Source of the DNA: Achromobacter sp. Bel
GTDB taxonomy: Bacteria > Pseudomonadota > Gammaproteobacteria > Burkholderiales > Burkholderiaceae_B
Length of the DNA: 64,000 nucleotides
Direction: 5' to 3'
Assembly: GCF_012928505.1 (NCBI RefSeq)
Contig: NZ_JABBJN010000003.1
Location: 1-64,000 of the forward strand
Shown: one piece after another, positions 25,137 through 34,468 of the stretch
Layout of the letters: every line of letters begins with the position of its first letter
Position numbering within the stretch: position 1 is the first letter of the stretch
Program-made: the position numbers and the translations under genes
Notes under the pieces: model-generated
Seen by the model: only the letters and a program-made list of their open reading frames with translations
Database searches by the model: none
Told to the model about the DNA's origin: nothing

Positions 25137-26723
25137 ATGACGACGCTGACACAGGCCACTTCTTACGCGGACGCCCAAGCGCTCTGCACCCCGGATAAGC
25201 TTTGGGAGTTGTTCGACGGCGACCGCGGGCAGATGAACATCGCCCACGAGTGCATCGACCGCCATGCCGGCAAAGACGAGCCAGCGGTCATCCTGGTGCG
25301 CGCGGCCGGCGGCGGCGAGTCCTATGGCTTCCAGCAGATATCCGATGCCTCGTCGCGCTTCGCGCACTACCTGGCCGCCCAGGGCGTCCAGCCCGGCGAC
25401 CGGGTCGCCGTGATGCTGGAGCCGTCGTTGGCCTTTTACGTGGCGATGTTCGGAGCGATGAAGCTGGGCGCGATCGCGGTGCCGCTCTTCACGCTGTTCG
25501 GCCCCGACGGCATCCGGCTGCGTGTGCAGGACTGCAAGCCCCGCCTGATGGTGACCAATGCCGAGAAAGCCCCGCTGGTCGGCGGGTGCGACGACATGCG
25601 CGTCGTCATCGCGGACGCTGATTTCATCGGCGCGCTGGACGCTTTCCCCCCGCGATACGAGTGCCGAACGCAGGCTGACGACCTGGCCATCTTCCAATAC
25701 ACGTCGGGCACCACTCGCGAGCTGCCGGACGCGGTCAAGCACACCCACCGCGCGCTGGTCACCTTGATGATGGCCGCCCTGTACGGCACCGGCGTGCGCC
25801 CGGGCGACCGCTTCATGTGCCCGTCATCCCCCGCCTGGGGCCACGGCCTGTGGCACGGCACGCTGGCCCCGCTTGCCCTTGGCGTCACGATCGGCGCCTA
25901 CGCCGGCAAGTTCAATGCCGAACGTTTGCTGCAAGCCCTGCAGGATCACGGTTTCAACAACATCTCGGCTGCCGCCACGCACTACCGCATGATGCGCAAC
26001 TCGGGCGTGGCAAAGCAGTACCGCTACCAGTTGGAAAAGGTGTCGTTCACCGGAGAACCCATCGACAGTGAGACGTCCGCCTTCGTGCAAGCCACGTTCG
26101 GGCGGCCGGTCTGCAGCATGTACGGCACCACGGAAATCGGGGTCTGCCTGGTGAACTATCCCGGTGCCTCAGACTTCACGGTCAAGCCCGGTTCGCTGGG
26201 CAAGCCCGTGCCCGGCCTGCGCGTCGAAGTGCAGGACGCCAACGGCGCGCCCTGCCCGCCCGGCGTGACGGGCGAACTCAAACTCTGGCGGCGCGACGCC
26301 TGGGTCGCCACTAAAGACCTGGGGCGCGTGGACGAAGACGGGTACTTCTGGCACGGCGGCCGCGCCGACGACGTCATCATCTCGGCCGGCTGGACCATGA
26401 GCGCCGTCGAGATCGAAGACGCCATCCTGAAGCACCGCGACGTGACCGAGGCCGCCGCCATCGGCGTACCTGACGCGTTGCGCGGCCAGGTCGTCAAAGC
26501 CTTCGTGGTATCGGCCAGGCCGGGCGACGACGCCTTCATCGAAGAGATCCAGAACACCGTGCGCAGCCAACTGGCACAGCACGAGTATCCGCGCCAGGTG
26601 GTGTTCGTGCCCGAACTACCCAAGACACCTGCAGGAAAGATCCATCGCCGCAAGCTGCGCGAGCAAGAGCTTGCGGCCACCCAGGCCTCAACCGTAAACG
26701 CCGCGCCCGCCGCGCACGTCTGA
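25137..26723 (+). CDS. AMP-forming acyl-CoA synthetase
   Basis: The 528-residue enzyme belongs to the ANL superfamily and should activate a carboxylic acid to its CoA ester with ATP. The adenylate motif MYGTTEIG (about 328-335), the hinge region and the C-terminal lysine motif PKTPAGKIHRRKL (about 500-512) are present. The phosphate loop is unusual: FQYTSGTTRELPDAVKHTH (near 185-203) instead of YTSGTTGxPKGV, with one extra residue and no lysine at the usual place. The frame is open far upstream, but the ATG at 25137 starts the conserved part; the ribosome site is weak. It begins the operon facing away from the IclR regulator. Confidence 0.88.
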   Translation: MTTLTQATSYADAQALCTPDKLWELFDGDRGQMNIAHECIDRHAGKDEPAVILVRAAGGGESYGFQQISDASSRFAHYLAAQGVQPGDRVAVMLEPSLAFYVAMFGAMKLGAIAVPLFTLFGPDGIRLRVQDCKPRLMVTNAEKAPLVGGCDDMRVVIADADFIGALDAFPPRYECRTQADDLAIFQYTSGTTRELPDAVKHTHRALVTLMMAALYGTGVRPGDRFMCPSSPAWGHGLWHGTLAPLALGVTIGAYAGKFNAERLLQALQDHGFNNISAAATHYRMMRNSGVAKQYRYQLEKVSFTGEPIDSETSAFVQATFGRPVCSMYGTTEIGVCLVNYPGASDFTVKPGSLGKPVPGLRVEVQDANGAPCPPGVTGELKLWRRDAWVATKDLGRVDEDGYFWHGGRADDVIISAGWTMSAVEIEDAILKHRDVTEAAAIGVPDALRGQVVKAFVVSARPGDDAFIEEIQNTVRSQLAQHEYPRQVVFVPELPKTPAGKIHRRKLREQELAATQASTVNAAPAAHV

Positions 26724-26745
26724 CCCATCCCCCCCAGGAGACATC

Positions 26746-27891
26746 ATGCTGACCAAGACCAAGACCGAAAGAAGCTTCCCGACCATCACCGAACGCGGCC
26801 TGGACGAACTCCGCGCGCGGATCGGCGTCAAGATCGGCGTCACCGCCGAACCGTGGTGCTACGAGGCCACGCGCGACAACATCCGCCACTACGCCCACGG
26901 CATCGGTGACGACAACCCCCTGTGGTGCGACCCCGAGTATGCCGCCAAGACGCAGCACGGCGGCATTATCGCGCTGCCAAGTTTCCTGTTTTCGACCAGC
27001 CGCATCGTGTCGGGTTACGTAGGCGGCTTGCCGGGCGTGCACGCCATGTGGTCGGGCGCAGATTGGACCTGGCACAAGGCCGTCAAGCGCAACGACGTCA
27101 TCTCGACCGAAGCGCATCTGAAGAACCTGATCGAGCATCAAACCCGCTTCGCGGGCCGCGCGGTGCAGCAGATCTATCACGTGGACTTCTTCAACCAGGA
27201 CGGCGACAAGGTTGCCGAAGCTGACAGTTGGTGCTTCCGCACGGAACGCGACCATGCCCGCGAACAGGGCAGCAAGTACAAGGAAGTGCGCGCCCGCGAA
27301 CCCCGCCGCTACAGCCCCGAGGAAATCAAGGAAGCCTACAAGCTGTACGCGCAGGAAGCGGTGCGCGGCGCCACGCCCCGCTATTGGGAAGACGTGAAGG
27401 AAGGCGAGGAACTACCCGTGATGTTCAAGGGCCCGATGACAGTGACGGGCTTCATCGCCTATGCGCAAGGCTGGGGCGGCCTGTATATCCGCGCCAACAA
27501 GCTGGCATGGCAATTGATCGATGCCCATCCCGGCGTCGGCATCACCAACCGCTTCGGCATCCCCGATGTGCCCGAACGCGTGCACTGGGAAGAAGAATTC
27601 GCGCTGGAAGTTGGTGCGCCGGGCGCGTATGACTACGGCCCCGAGCGCAACTCGTGGCTGACGCACCACCTGACCAATTGGATGGGCGACGCGGGCTTCT
27701 TGCGCAAGTCCACCTGCAAGATCCGCCGCCACAACCCCGAGGGCGACATGCTGTTCTTCAAGGGCCGCGTCACGCGCAAGTACGTCGAAGACGGCCGCCA
27801 TCTGGTGGAGATCGAGCAAGAAGCCCGCAACCAGGACGACGAGCTGTCCGTACTGGGTTCTGGCCTGGTTGAATTGCCCACCCGCGGATAA
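26746..27891 (+). CDS. MaoC / FAS1-like dehydratase domain protein
   Basis: The 381-residue protein looks like two hot-dog domains in tandem: an N-terminal FAS1-like/MaoC-type dehydratase half (about 25-165, with the IRHYAHGIGDDNPLW hydratase-like motif near 46-60) and a C-terminal MaoC-like half (about 215-375). Such proteins hydrate enoyl-CoA esters or act as mesaconyl-CoA-type hydratases. A CCCCAGGAGA ribosome site precedes the ATG, 22 bp after the acyl-CoA synthetase gene. In this operon it probably performs the hydration step after CoA activation. Confidence 0.83.
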   Translation: MLTKTKTERSFPTITERGLDELRARIGVKIGVTAEPWCYEATRDNIRHYAHGIGDDNPLWCDPEYAAKTQHGGIIALPSFLFSTSRIVSGYVGGLPGVHAMWSGADWTWHKAVKRNDVISTEAHLKNLIEHQTRFAGRAVQQIYHVDFFNQDGDKVAEADSWCFRTERDHAREQGSKYKEVRAREPRRYSPEEIKEAYKLYAQEAVRGATPRYWEDVKEGEELPVMFKGPMTVTGFIAYAQGWGGLYIRANKLAWQLIDAHPGVGITNRFGIPDVPERVHWEEEFALEVGAPGAYDYGPERNSWLTHHLTNWMGDAGFLRKSTCKIRRHNPEGDMLFFKGRVTRKYVEDGRHLVEIEQEARNQDDELSVLGSGLVELPTRG

Positions 27892-27922
27892 CGCGTCGGA
27901 CACGACCAAGTCGAGGTCAATG

Positions 27923-29176
27923 ATGTCTGGTTCATCGGAGCATGCTGCACATGCCCCGGATGCTCCCCACGCCCGCGCCGCCGGCGCGCTGGCGGGCGTC
28001 CGGGTCATCGATCTGTCCAGGGTGCTGGCGGGGCCACTGTGTACGCAGATGCTGGCCGACCAGGGCGCGGACGTGATCAAAGTCGAGCCGCCCGCTGGCG
28101 ACGAGACCCGCACGCTCGGTCCGCCCGTGAACCCGGAGGGCGACGCGGCCTATTACACCGCCGTCAACCGGGGCAAGCGCGCGATCGGGCTGGACCTCTC
28201 CCTGGCCGCGGGCCGGGACGTGCTGTTGCGGCTGCTTGAAGATGCCGACATCCTGGTCGAGAACTTCATCCCGGGCACAATGGCCAAGTGGGGTCTGGAC
28301 TTCGAGGCGGACCTCAGGCCGCGCTTTCCGCAACTGATCTACTGCGCCATCTCGGGGTTCGGCGCAGAGGGCCCCTTGGGTGGCCTGCCCGGCTACGACG
28401 CCATCCTGCAGGCCATGTGCGGCCTGATGAGCGTGAACGGCGACCCGGCCAGCGGCCCCACCCGCATCGGCATTCCCATCGTCGACCACCTCACGGGTTA
28501 CACCGCACAAGCGGGCATTCTGCTGGCGCTGTACCACCGCGGGCGCACCGGGCGGGGCCAGCGTGTGGAAGCCACGCTGTTCGACACCGCGCTCAGCCTG
28601 CTGGTGCCACACGCCGCCAACTGGATGCACACGCAACGCGCGCCGGGGCTGCTGGGCAGCGCGCACCCCAACATCGCGCCGTACGACCGCTTCGCCTGCC
28701 GCGACGGCGAGATCTTCCTGGGCGTCGTGAACGACCGCCAATTCCGCAAGTTCTGCGAGTACACCGGCCTGACACCGTTGTTGGAAGACGCACGCTTCGC
28801 GACCAACCGCCAGCGGCTTGAGCACCGCGACGCCCTGCGGACCGCCATTGAAACCGCGCTATCCACCCGAATGCGCGATGCCGTCTGCCGCGACCTGATG
28901 CGGCTGGGCGTGCCGACGGGGCCGGTCCACAGCGTGCCCGAAGCCTTCGAACAGGCGCATGCGATGCATCGCGGCATGCGCATCGACCGCGACGGTTACC
29001 ACGGCATCGGCGCCGCCACGCGGCTGTCCGACGCGCCCGTGCGCGTGCGCCGGCTTCCCCCGTCCTATGCGCAGCACACCGACGAGGTCCTCCGGGAGGC
29101 CGGCCTCGACGACACCCATATCGCGGCGCTACGGGAACAAGGCGTCTTGCCGCGGTGGCCTCCTTCGACGCCGTAG
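27923..29176 (+). CDS. CaiB/BaiF family CoA transferase
   Basis: The 417-residue protein is a class III CoA transferase: RVIDLSRVLAGPLCTQMLADQGADVIKVE near the N-terminus (about 27-55, quoted in two overlapping parts as the family start) and GLPGYDAILQAMCG with the catalytic aspartate at about D159. It should move CoA between carboxylic acids without a ping-pong thioester donor pool. I choose the ATG at 27923 because GAGG lies 6 bases before it; another ATG at 27920 has too short a spacing. It follows the MaoC gene by 31 bp in the operon. Confidence 0.9.
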   Translation: MSGSSEHAAHAPDAPHARAAGALAGVRVIDLSRVLAGPLCTQMLADQGADVIKVEPPAGDETRTLGPPVNPEGDAAYYTAVNRGKRAIGLDLSLAAGRDVLLRLLEDADILVENFIPGTMAKWGLDFEADLRPRFPQLIYCAISGFGAEGPLGGLPGYDAILQAMCGLMSVNGDPASGPTRIGIPIVDHLTGYTAQAGILLALYHRGRTGRGQRVEATLFDTALSLLVPHAANWMHTQRAPGLLGSAHPNIAPYDRFACRDGEIFLGVVNDRQFRKFCEYTGLTPLLEDARFATNRQRLEHRDALRTAIETALSTRMRDAVCRDLMRLGVPTGPVHSVPEAFEQAHAMHRGMRIDRDGYHGIGAATRLSDAPVRVRRLPPSYAQHTDEVLREAGLDDTHIAALREQGVLPRWPPSTP

Positions 29177-29218
29177 CCACACCGACCGCTACCCAATAAG
29201 AAAATCCAGGAGACCACC

Positions 29219-30184
29219 ATGAAGACCATACGCCTGATGGCCGCGCTAGCGGCATCCCTGCTGTTCACGCAACCCGCCGCGGCGGCCGACGCCTATCCCT
29301 CCAAACCCGTCAAACTGATCGTCCCCTATCAAGCCGGCCAGGGCACCGATGTGGCCGGCCGCTATCTGGCCGAGTATCTGGCCCGGGCCCTTGGGCAGCC
29401 CTTCATCGTGGAAAACCGCCCCGGGGCGGGCGGCAACATCGGCGCCTCGGAAGCCGCGCGCGCGGCGCCCGACGGCTACACGCTGTTGATGGGCACCAAC
29501 GGCACGCACGTGCTGAACCAATACATGTATTCCTCCACGGCCTTCGACCCAGACCGCGACTTCGAACCCGTCATGCTGGTCAGTGCATTCCCCATGGTGC
29601 TGCTGACGCCGCCAGGGTCTCCGTACGCCAACCTGGCCGACCTGCGGGACCCGAAAAAGGCGAAAACCGACAGCATCAACGTCGGCATGCCCAGCACCAC
29701 GGCGCGGCTCGTCTTCGAACTGCTCAAGCAACAAGGCGTCAACAGCCTGCGCGGTATTCCTTACAAGGGGTCGGCCACCGCCACCACCGACTTGATGGGC
29801 GGACAAGTGCAGATCGGCATCGATACCGTCAGCGCCGCCCGCTCGTTCATCACCAGCGGCAAGCTTCGCGCGCTAGCCGTGACCTCGTTGAAGGAATCCG
29901 CGTTGCTGCCGGGCGTGAAATCCGTCGCCGAGCAGGGCTTGCCCGGATTTCAGGTCATCGCGTGGAATGGTCTGTACGCGCCCAAGGGCACGCCACCCGC
30001 CGTCATACAGCGGCTGAACGCCGAACTCACGCAGATCCTGGCGCGTCCCGAGGTGCGCCAGCGCCTGTTGGAACTGGGTCATGAACCCGGCGGCGGCACG
30101 CCAGCGGAACTGACCGCGTTCTCGCGCAGCGAACGGCTGAAATGGCAGCCATTGATCGTCCAGGCGGGCCTGAAGGCAGAGTAG
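29219..30184 (+). CDS. Bug-family tripartite tricarboxylate transporter receptor
   Basis: The 321-residue periplasmic receptor has a signal peptide (about 1-23, cleavage near AAA-AD) and Bug motifs: KLIVPYQAGQGTDVAGRYLA (about 31-50), IVENRPGAGGNIG (about 62-74) and RALAVTSLKESALLPGVKSV (about 220-240). It probably delivers the organic acid that the operon then activates and degrades. It is last in the IclR-linked operon, with CAGGAGA in front of the ATG. No permease genes accompany it. Confidence 0.92.
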   Translation: MKTIRLMAALAASLLFTQPAAAADAYPSKPVKLIVPYQAGQGTDVAGRYLAEYLARALGQPFIVENRPGAGGNIGASEAARAAPDGYTLLMGTNGTHVLNQYMYSSTAFDPDRDFEPVMLVSAFPMVLLTPPGSPYANLADLRDPKKAKTDSINVGMPSTTARLVFELLKQQGVNSLRGIPYKGSATATTDLMGGQVQIGIDTVSAARSFITSGKLRALAVTSLKESALLPGVKSVAEQGLPGFQVIAWNGLYAPKGTPPAVIQRLNAELTQILARPEVRQRLLELGHEPGGGTPAELTAFSRSERLKWQPLIVQAGLKAE

Positions 30185-30221
30185 CGGGCGATGGGCGTCA
30201 CCGCCCAAGGCGGGCACCCGG

Positions 30222-31640
30222 TCAGGCCGTCGCGGGCCCGCTTCGCGTCCGCCCTGCCGCAGCGATCGCCAACGCCAGCAAGAGCAACACCGCCGCCAGG
30301 CCATAGGTCCAGCGCATGCCCGCCGCCAGCGCGGCGGGTGGCGCAACCCGCAAGTCGCCCGCTCCCGACGCCCAGGCGAATACCGCCCCCATCAGCGACG
30401 CCCCGGTTATGAATCCCAGATTACGCGACAAGTTCAGCAGACCCGAGAGCGCGCCACGCTGCGAGGCGCCGGCTTCGGCCATGACGGCGCTGCTGTTCGC
30501 GGCCTGGAACAGGGCGTAGCCAGCCGTGATCACCACCAACGGCGCCACGTAGCCGATCGCGCCGAACGCCGCGGGCGCCAGCGCCATACCGGTCGCCCCG
30601 GCCGCCATGGCGATCAACCCGGCCCCCATGACGCGCTGCGCGCCGTAGCGGTCCACGCCCCGGCCCGCCGGCACGCCCACCAGCGCGGCCACAACCGGGC
30701 CGCAAGACATCGCAAGCCCCACCTGCGCGGCATCCAACCCCAACCCGCCAGCCAGGTAGAACGGTCCGACAACCAGCGTGGTCATCATGACGGTGGAGAC
30801 CAGGCCGTTCGCCGCCACGGCCGCGCTCAGCACCGGCCGGCGAAACAGCGCCAGCCCGATCAGCGGCGATGCCGAACGGGCCTGCAGCCGCACAAATGCC
30901 GCGCCTAATGTCACGGCGATGGTCAGCAACACGCCGCTCATCCAGCCAAAGCCGCTTCCCGCCCGGGTCATCGCCAGCGCATACGCGGCAATGCCCGCGG
31001 CCAACAGCAGCGACCCCAGCGAATCGAAGCGCGCACGTGGCGTTGCCGACGGCGGCGAATCCGGCGGAAGGTGAAACCACGCCAACCCGAACGCCAGCCC
31101 GCCCAACGGCAGATTGATCAGGAAGATCGACGGCCAGCCCGGCCCGGCGATCAGCAAGCCGCCCAGCGCGGGCCCCAGCGCCGTGCCAATGGCCGACATC
31201 GTCCCCATCAGGCCCATCACGCTGCCGGCCTTTTCTTTCGGCGCGGCCTCGCTGGCGAACGCCAGCGTCAACGCCATCATGATCGCCGCGCCCAGCCCTT
31301 GCACGCTACGCGCGGCGATCAATCCCCCCAGCCAGGGCGCGGCACCGCACAGTGCCGACCCTGCCGTGAACAAACCAATCCCCGCCAGCATCAGCCGCCG
31401 GCGGCCGGCCAGATCGCCTAGCCGGCCCACGCTGACGATCAACGTGGTGATCGCAAGCAGATACGCCAGCACAATCCATTGCACCGCCTGGAAGGACGCG
31501 TCAAAGGCCTGCGCCAACGCCGGCAGCGCGACGTTGGCGATGCTGGTGCCCAAGGCGGGCAGCAGCATCGACATCGATAGACAGGCCAACAGGGCCACAG
31601 AGGGACGGGAGGGGGAGATTGACGGAACGGAGGTGCGCAT
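30222..31640 (-). CDS. MFS transporter, DHA2 (EmrB/QacA-like) type
   Basis: The 472-residue protein has about 14 hydrophobic segments, with the MFS motif A region GRLGDLAGRRRLMLAG (about 72-87) and the motif C-like GPALGGLLIAGPGWPSIFLI segment (about 155-175) typical of drug:proton antiporters of the DHA2 group. It probably exports a toxic or unwanted small molecule. A LysR gene is divergent 158 bp away and is the likely regulator. The substrate is not evident. Confidence 0.88.
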   Translation of the reverse strand: MRTSVPSISPSRPSVALLACLSMSMLLPALGTSIANVALPALAQAFDASFQAVQWIVLAYLLAITTLIVSVGRLGDLAGRRRLMLAGIGLFTAGSALCGAAPWLGGLIAARSVQGLGAAIMMALTLAFASEAAPKEKAGSVMGLMGTMSAIGTALGPALGGLLIAGPGWPSIFLINLPLGGLAFGLAWFHLPPDSPPSATPRARFDSLGSLLLAAGIAAYALAMTRAGSGFGWMSGVLLTIAVTLGAAFVRLQARSASPLIGLALFRRPVLSAAVAANGLVSTVMMTTLVVGPFYLAGGLGLDAAQVGLAMSCGPVVAALVGVPAGRGVDRYGAQRVMGAGLIAMAAGATGMALAPAAFGAIGYVAPLVVITAGYALFQAANSSAVMAEAGASQRGALSGLLNLSRNLGFITGASLMGAVFAWASGAGDLRVAPPAALAAGMRWTYGLAAVLLLLALAIAAAGRTRSGPATA

Positions 31641-31798
31641 GGCTCGCCTGCAAGGATGTCAAGACGCCGACGTGACGCCATGCAGCCATCCTAGGCGTTG
31701 CGCTGACCTGGCGGAAGGCGCAGCATTTGCACTGAATACCTGCACCAGACGCGCTATCAAAACGGGCCAGGCCGCGCCAACCGTGCTACGTTTGCAGC

Positions 31799-32686
31799 AT
31801 GGCGCCCCCCGACCTCAACCTCTTGACCACCCTGGACGTCCTGCTGGCCGAAGGCAGCGTCGCGCGCGCCGCCCGCCGCTTGCACCTAAGTCCGTCCGCC
31901 ATGAGCCGGGCGCTGGCCCGGCTGCGCGAAACGACCGGCGACCCCTTGCTGGTGCGCGCCGGCCGCGGCCTGGTGCCCACCCCGCGCGCGCTGGCGTTGC
32001 GCGACCGCGTCCGCGTGCTGGTGCAAGATGTGGAAGCGGTGCTGCGCCCGGCTGCGCAGCTTGACCTGGCGCAGCTGGCCCGCACCTTCACGCTGCGCAC
32101 CAGCGACGGCTTTGCCGAAAATTTTGGACCGGCCCTGCTGGCCCGCGCCAGCGCCGATGCACCCAGCGTACGGCTACGCTTCGTGCAAAAGACCGACAAG
32201 GACAGCGCGCCGCTGCGCGAAGGCACGGTGGATCTGGAAACCGGCATCGTCGGCGACGCGGCCAGCCCCGAACTGCGCACGCGGGCGCTGTTCCAGGACC
32301 GCTTCGTGGGCGTCATGCGCGTGGCCCACCCGCTCAGCCAAGGCAAGGTCACGCTTGCCCGCTATGCGTCGGCGCGCCACATCCTCGTCTCTCGCCGCAA
32401 CCTGGACAAAGGGCCGGTGGACGATGCGCTGGCCACGCACGGGCGCGAACGCGCAATCGCCGCGATCGCCGGCGGATTCTCGACGGCGATCGCCCTGGCG
32501 CGCGGGTCCGACCTGATCGCCACCGTTCCCGAACGGCACACCGGCAGCCTGCGCGCAGGCATGCACACCTTTCCGCTGCCCTTCACGATGCCGGCGTTCA
32601 CCGTGTCGATGCTGTGGCATCCGCGCATGGACGGCGACGCCGCCCATCGGTGGCTGCGCGGCTGCGTGCTGGACGCTGTCGGCTGA
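31799..32686 (+). CDS. LysR-family transcriptional regulator
   Basis: The 295-residue protein starts with the LysR helix-turn-helix of the NodD/LinR-like type (PDLNLLTTLDVLLAEGSVAR, about 4-23, and MSRALARLRETTGDPLLVR, about 36-54) and continues with an effector domain. Its gene is divergent from the MFS exporter and probably regulates it, a common pairing. It is convergent with the exported lyase gene, with only 16 bp between the stops. Confidence 0.9.
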   Translation: MAPPDLNLLTTLDVLLAEGSVARAARRLHLSPSAMSRALARLRETTGDPLLVRAGRGLVPTPRALALRDRVRVLVQDVEAVLRPAAQLDLAQLARTFTLRTSDGFAENFGPALLARASADAPSVRLRFVQKTDKDSAPLREGTVDLETGIVGDAASPELRTRALFQDRFVGVMRVAHPLSQGKVTLARYASARHILVSRRNLDKGPVDDALATHGRERAIAAIAGGFSTAIALARGSDLIATVPERHTGSLRAGMHTFPLPFTMPAFTVSMLWHPRMDGDAAHRWLRGCVLDAVG

Positions 32687-32702
32687 CGGCGTCCGCGCGC
32701 GC

Positions 32703-34253
32703 TTACTTCCCTTTCGGTGCACTGGCCGCCAGCGTATCGAACGTCTTGTCCAAGTCAGCCAGCGACTTGTCGATGTGTTCGCGGCGTTCCTTGATCCACT
32801 TGCCCTGCGACGCCAGTTGGTCGCGCGCCTCTTTCAGCATGCGGTCCATTTCCGCCGGCTGGGGGCCGCCGCTGGTGGCGCGATTCTTCACGATGGCCAC
32901 CGGGTCCAGCGTCGAACGGAATTCAGCCTCGCTCATCGGCAGCTCGTTGCCGTACTTCGAATCCTTCATGGCGTCCGCATAGATGCGGCGGGCCTGCTCG
33001 TAGGGGAAGTCCAGCGGCTTGATATTGTGGGTCTTGGCGTAGGTCACCACCTCGGAGGCGAAGTGGTGGCCGTCACGGAACGGCAGCTTGTACTTGCGCA
33101 TCAGCACATCAGCCAGTTCCTGCGACGCAGTCCAGTCGCTGTTCAACTCTTCCAACGCGCGCTCGGGGCTGATAACCATGGCTTTGAGCACGCGGTCCCA
33201 GCGCTTGAGCGCCGAGATGCCGCTGTCGACCATGGCGGAATTCTGCTTCACGTCCTTCGGGTCGCTCATGCCCGGCGTGATGTTGTGCGTCTGGATCGCC
33301 GGGCCCATCGCCAGCGTCAGCGCAGTCGACGCGTCGCTGCGGGTGTCGTTCAGCAGGCCGGGGTTGCGCTTTTGCGGCATGGCGCTGGACACGTAGGTGT
33401 TGCCGCCGCCCTCTTCCAGCAGGATCCACGGCCGCGACTGCGCATACTGCGTCATGACGTCTTCGACGAAGTTGCCGGTGCGAAGCGCAATGCTGGTCAC
33501 GATCGACGCCACTTCCACCGGCTGGTCCATGGACGAGATCTGCGAAGCGTCATAGGCATTGTCGACCAGCGCCTCGAAACCCAGGTATTGCGCCATGCGC
33601 TTGCGGTCCAGCGGCCAGCTGGTGCCGTTCAGCACCGTCGTGCCCATGGGAGAACGGTCGATGCGGACGTAGGCCTCGCGGATACGTTGCGCGTCGCGCG
33701 CAAGGCCCGCGGCCTGGCCCAGCAGATAGTGCCCGTAGCTGTTGGGCTGCGCGGCGACGCCATTGGTGTAGTTCGGCACGATGGTGCCGGCGTGCTTGCC
33801 GGCCAGCTCGACGAGCGTGGTGGACGTCTTGTTCAACTGATCGGCCAAGTCCAGCAGCTTGTCGCGCAGGATCGCGCTGCGGTAGGTCGCGTGCATGTCC
33901 TGGCTGGACCGGCCCGCATGCAGCAATGTCACGTCTTCGCCCGCCGCCTTGATCAGCAGGGGTTCAAAGGTGATCACGCTGGCCGGCCGTTTCGCGCCCG
34001 GCTGGTTGCCGTCGCTGATCACCTTGGCCACACCGGCCGCCAGGCGCGGCGCGATGGATTTGTCCAGCAGACCTTCGTCTGTGTTGATGACGGCGGTGGC
34101 TTTGTTGATTTCCCCCAGCCAGAAGAAAGGGTCCCGGGGCACGGCGGTGGTGGCCGCCGCAGGCGCGGCGGCAGTCGCTTGCTGGGCCAACGCGGCGTGC
34201 GTGCCCAGCGACAAGAGCAGGGCGGCGCCCAGGGTGGGAAGAAACTGTCGCAT
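32703..34253 (-). CDS. Exported argininosuccinate-lyase-like protein (fumarase/aspartase superfamily)
   Basis: The 516-residue protein has a signal peptide (about 1-23, cleavage near ALA-QQ), then a helical fold of the fumarase/aspartase/argininosuccinate-lyase superfamily. The superfamily signature appears as YVSSAMPQKRNPG (near 290-302), with the flexible-loop serine pair. These enzymes normally act in the cytoplasm, eliminating fumarate from succinyl substrates. Export would give a periplasmic lyase of unknown substrate, or a protein that has kept only the fold. It stands alone, with no arginine-pathway genes nearby, so it should not be called ArgH. Confidence 0.75.
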   Translation of the reverse strand: MRQFLPTLGAALLLSLGTHAALAQQATAAAPAAATTAVPRDPFFWLGEINKATAVINTDEGLLDKSIAPRLAAGVAKVISDGNQPGAKRPASVITFEPLLIKAAGEDVTLLHAGRSSQDMHATYRSAILRDKLLDLADQLNKTSTTLVELAGKHAGTIVPNYTNGVAAQPNSYGHYLLGQAAGLARDAQRIREAYVRIDRSPMGTTVLNGTSWPLDRKRMAQYLGFEALVDNAYDASQISSMDQPVEVASIVTSIALRTGNFVEDVMTQYAQSRPWILLEEGGGNTYVSSAMPQKRNPGLLNDTRSDASTALTLAMGPAIQTHNITPGMSDPKDVKQNSAMVDSGISALKRWDRVLKAMVISPERALEELNSDWTASQELADVLMRKYKLPFRDGHHFASEVVTYAKTHNIKPLDFPYEQARRIYADAMKDSKYGNELPMSEAEFRSTLDPVAIVKNRATSGGPQPAEMDRMLKEARDQLASQGKWIKERREHIDKSLADLDKTFDTLAASAPKGK

Positions 34254-34414
34254 GGCGTTCTCGTTATGGTGTCGTTATCGGGAGGCGATACGGGGACGGT
34301 CCGGTAGTTTATGGAAAACCCCCAAGCCCGAGAACCGGGTATTACACCGATAGCCCGCGAATGCGTAACAAGAGCCGTGTTGGCTGAATATTCCCTTACG
34401 CGATGTCGCAGCGC

Positions 34415-34450
34415 AAAAAAAAGCCCCTGCCTCCGGAAGAAGGCGGGGGC
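34415..34450 (-). terminator. Rho-independent terminator after the TPS locus
   Basis: Read on the minus strand, GCCCCCGCCT (34450-34441) pairs with AGGCAGGGGC (34432-34423), with at most one weak pair, around an 8-base loop, followed by eight T residues (34422-34415). It lies 19 bp after the stop of the TpsB gene and should end the tpsA-tpsB transcript. Confidence 0.88.
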
Positions 34451-34468
34451 CCAAGCCGGCGCGCTGGC

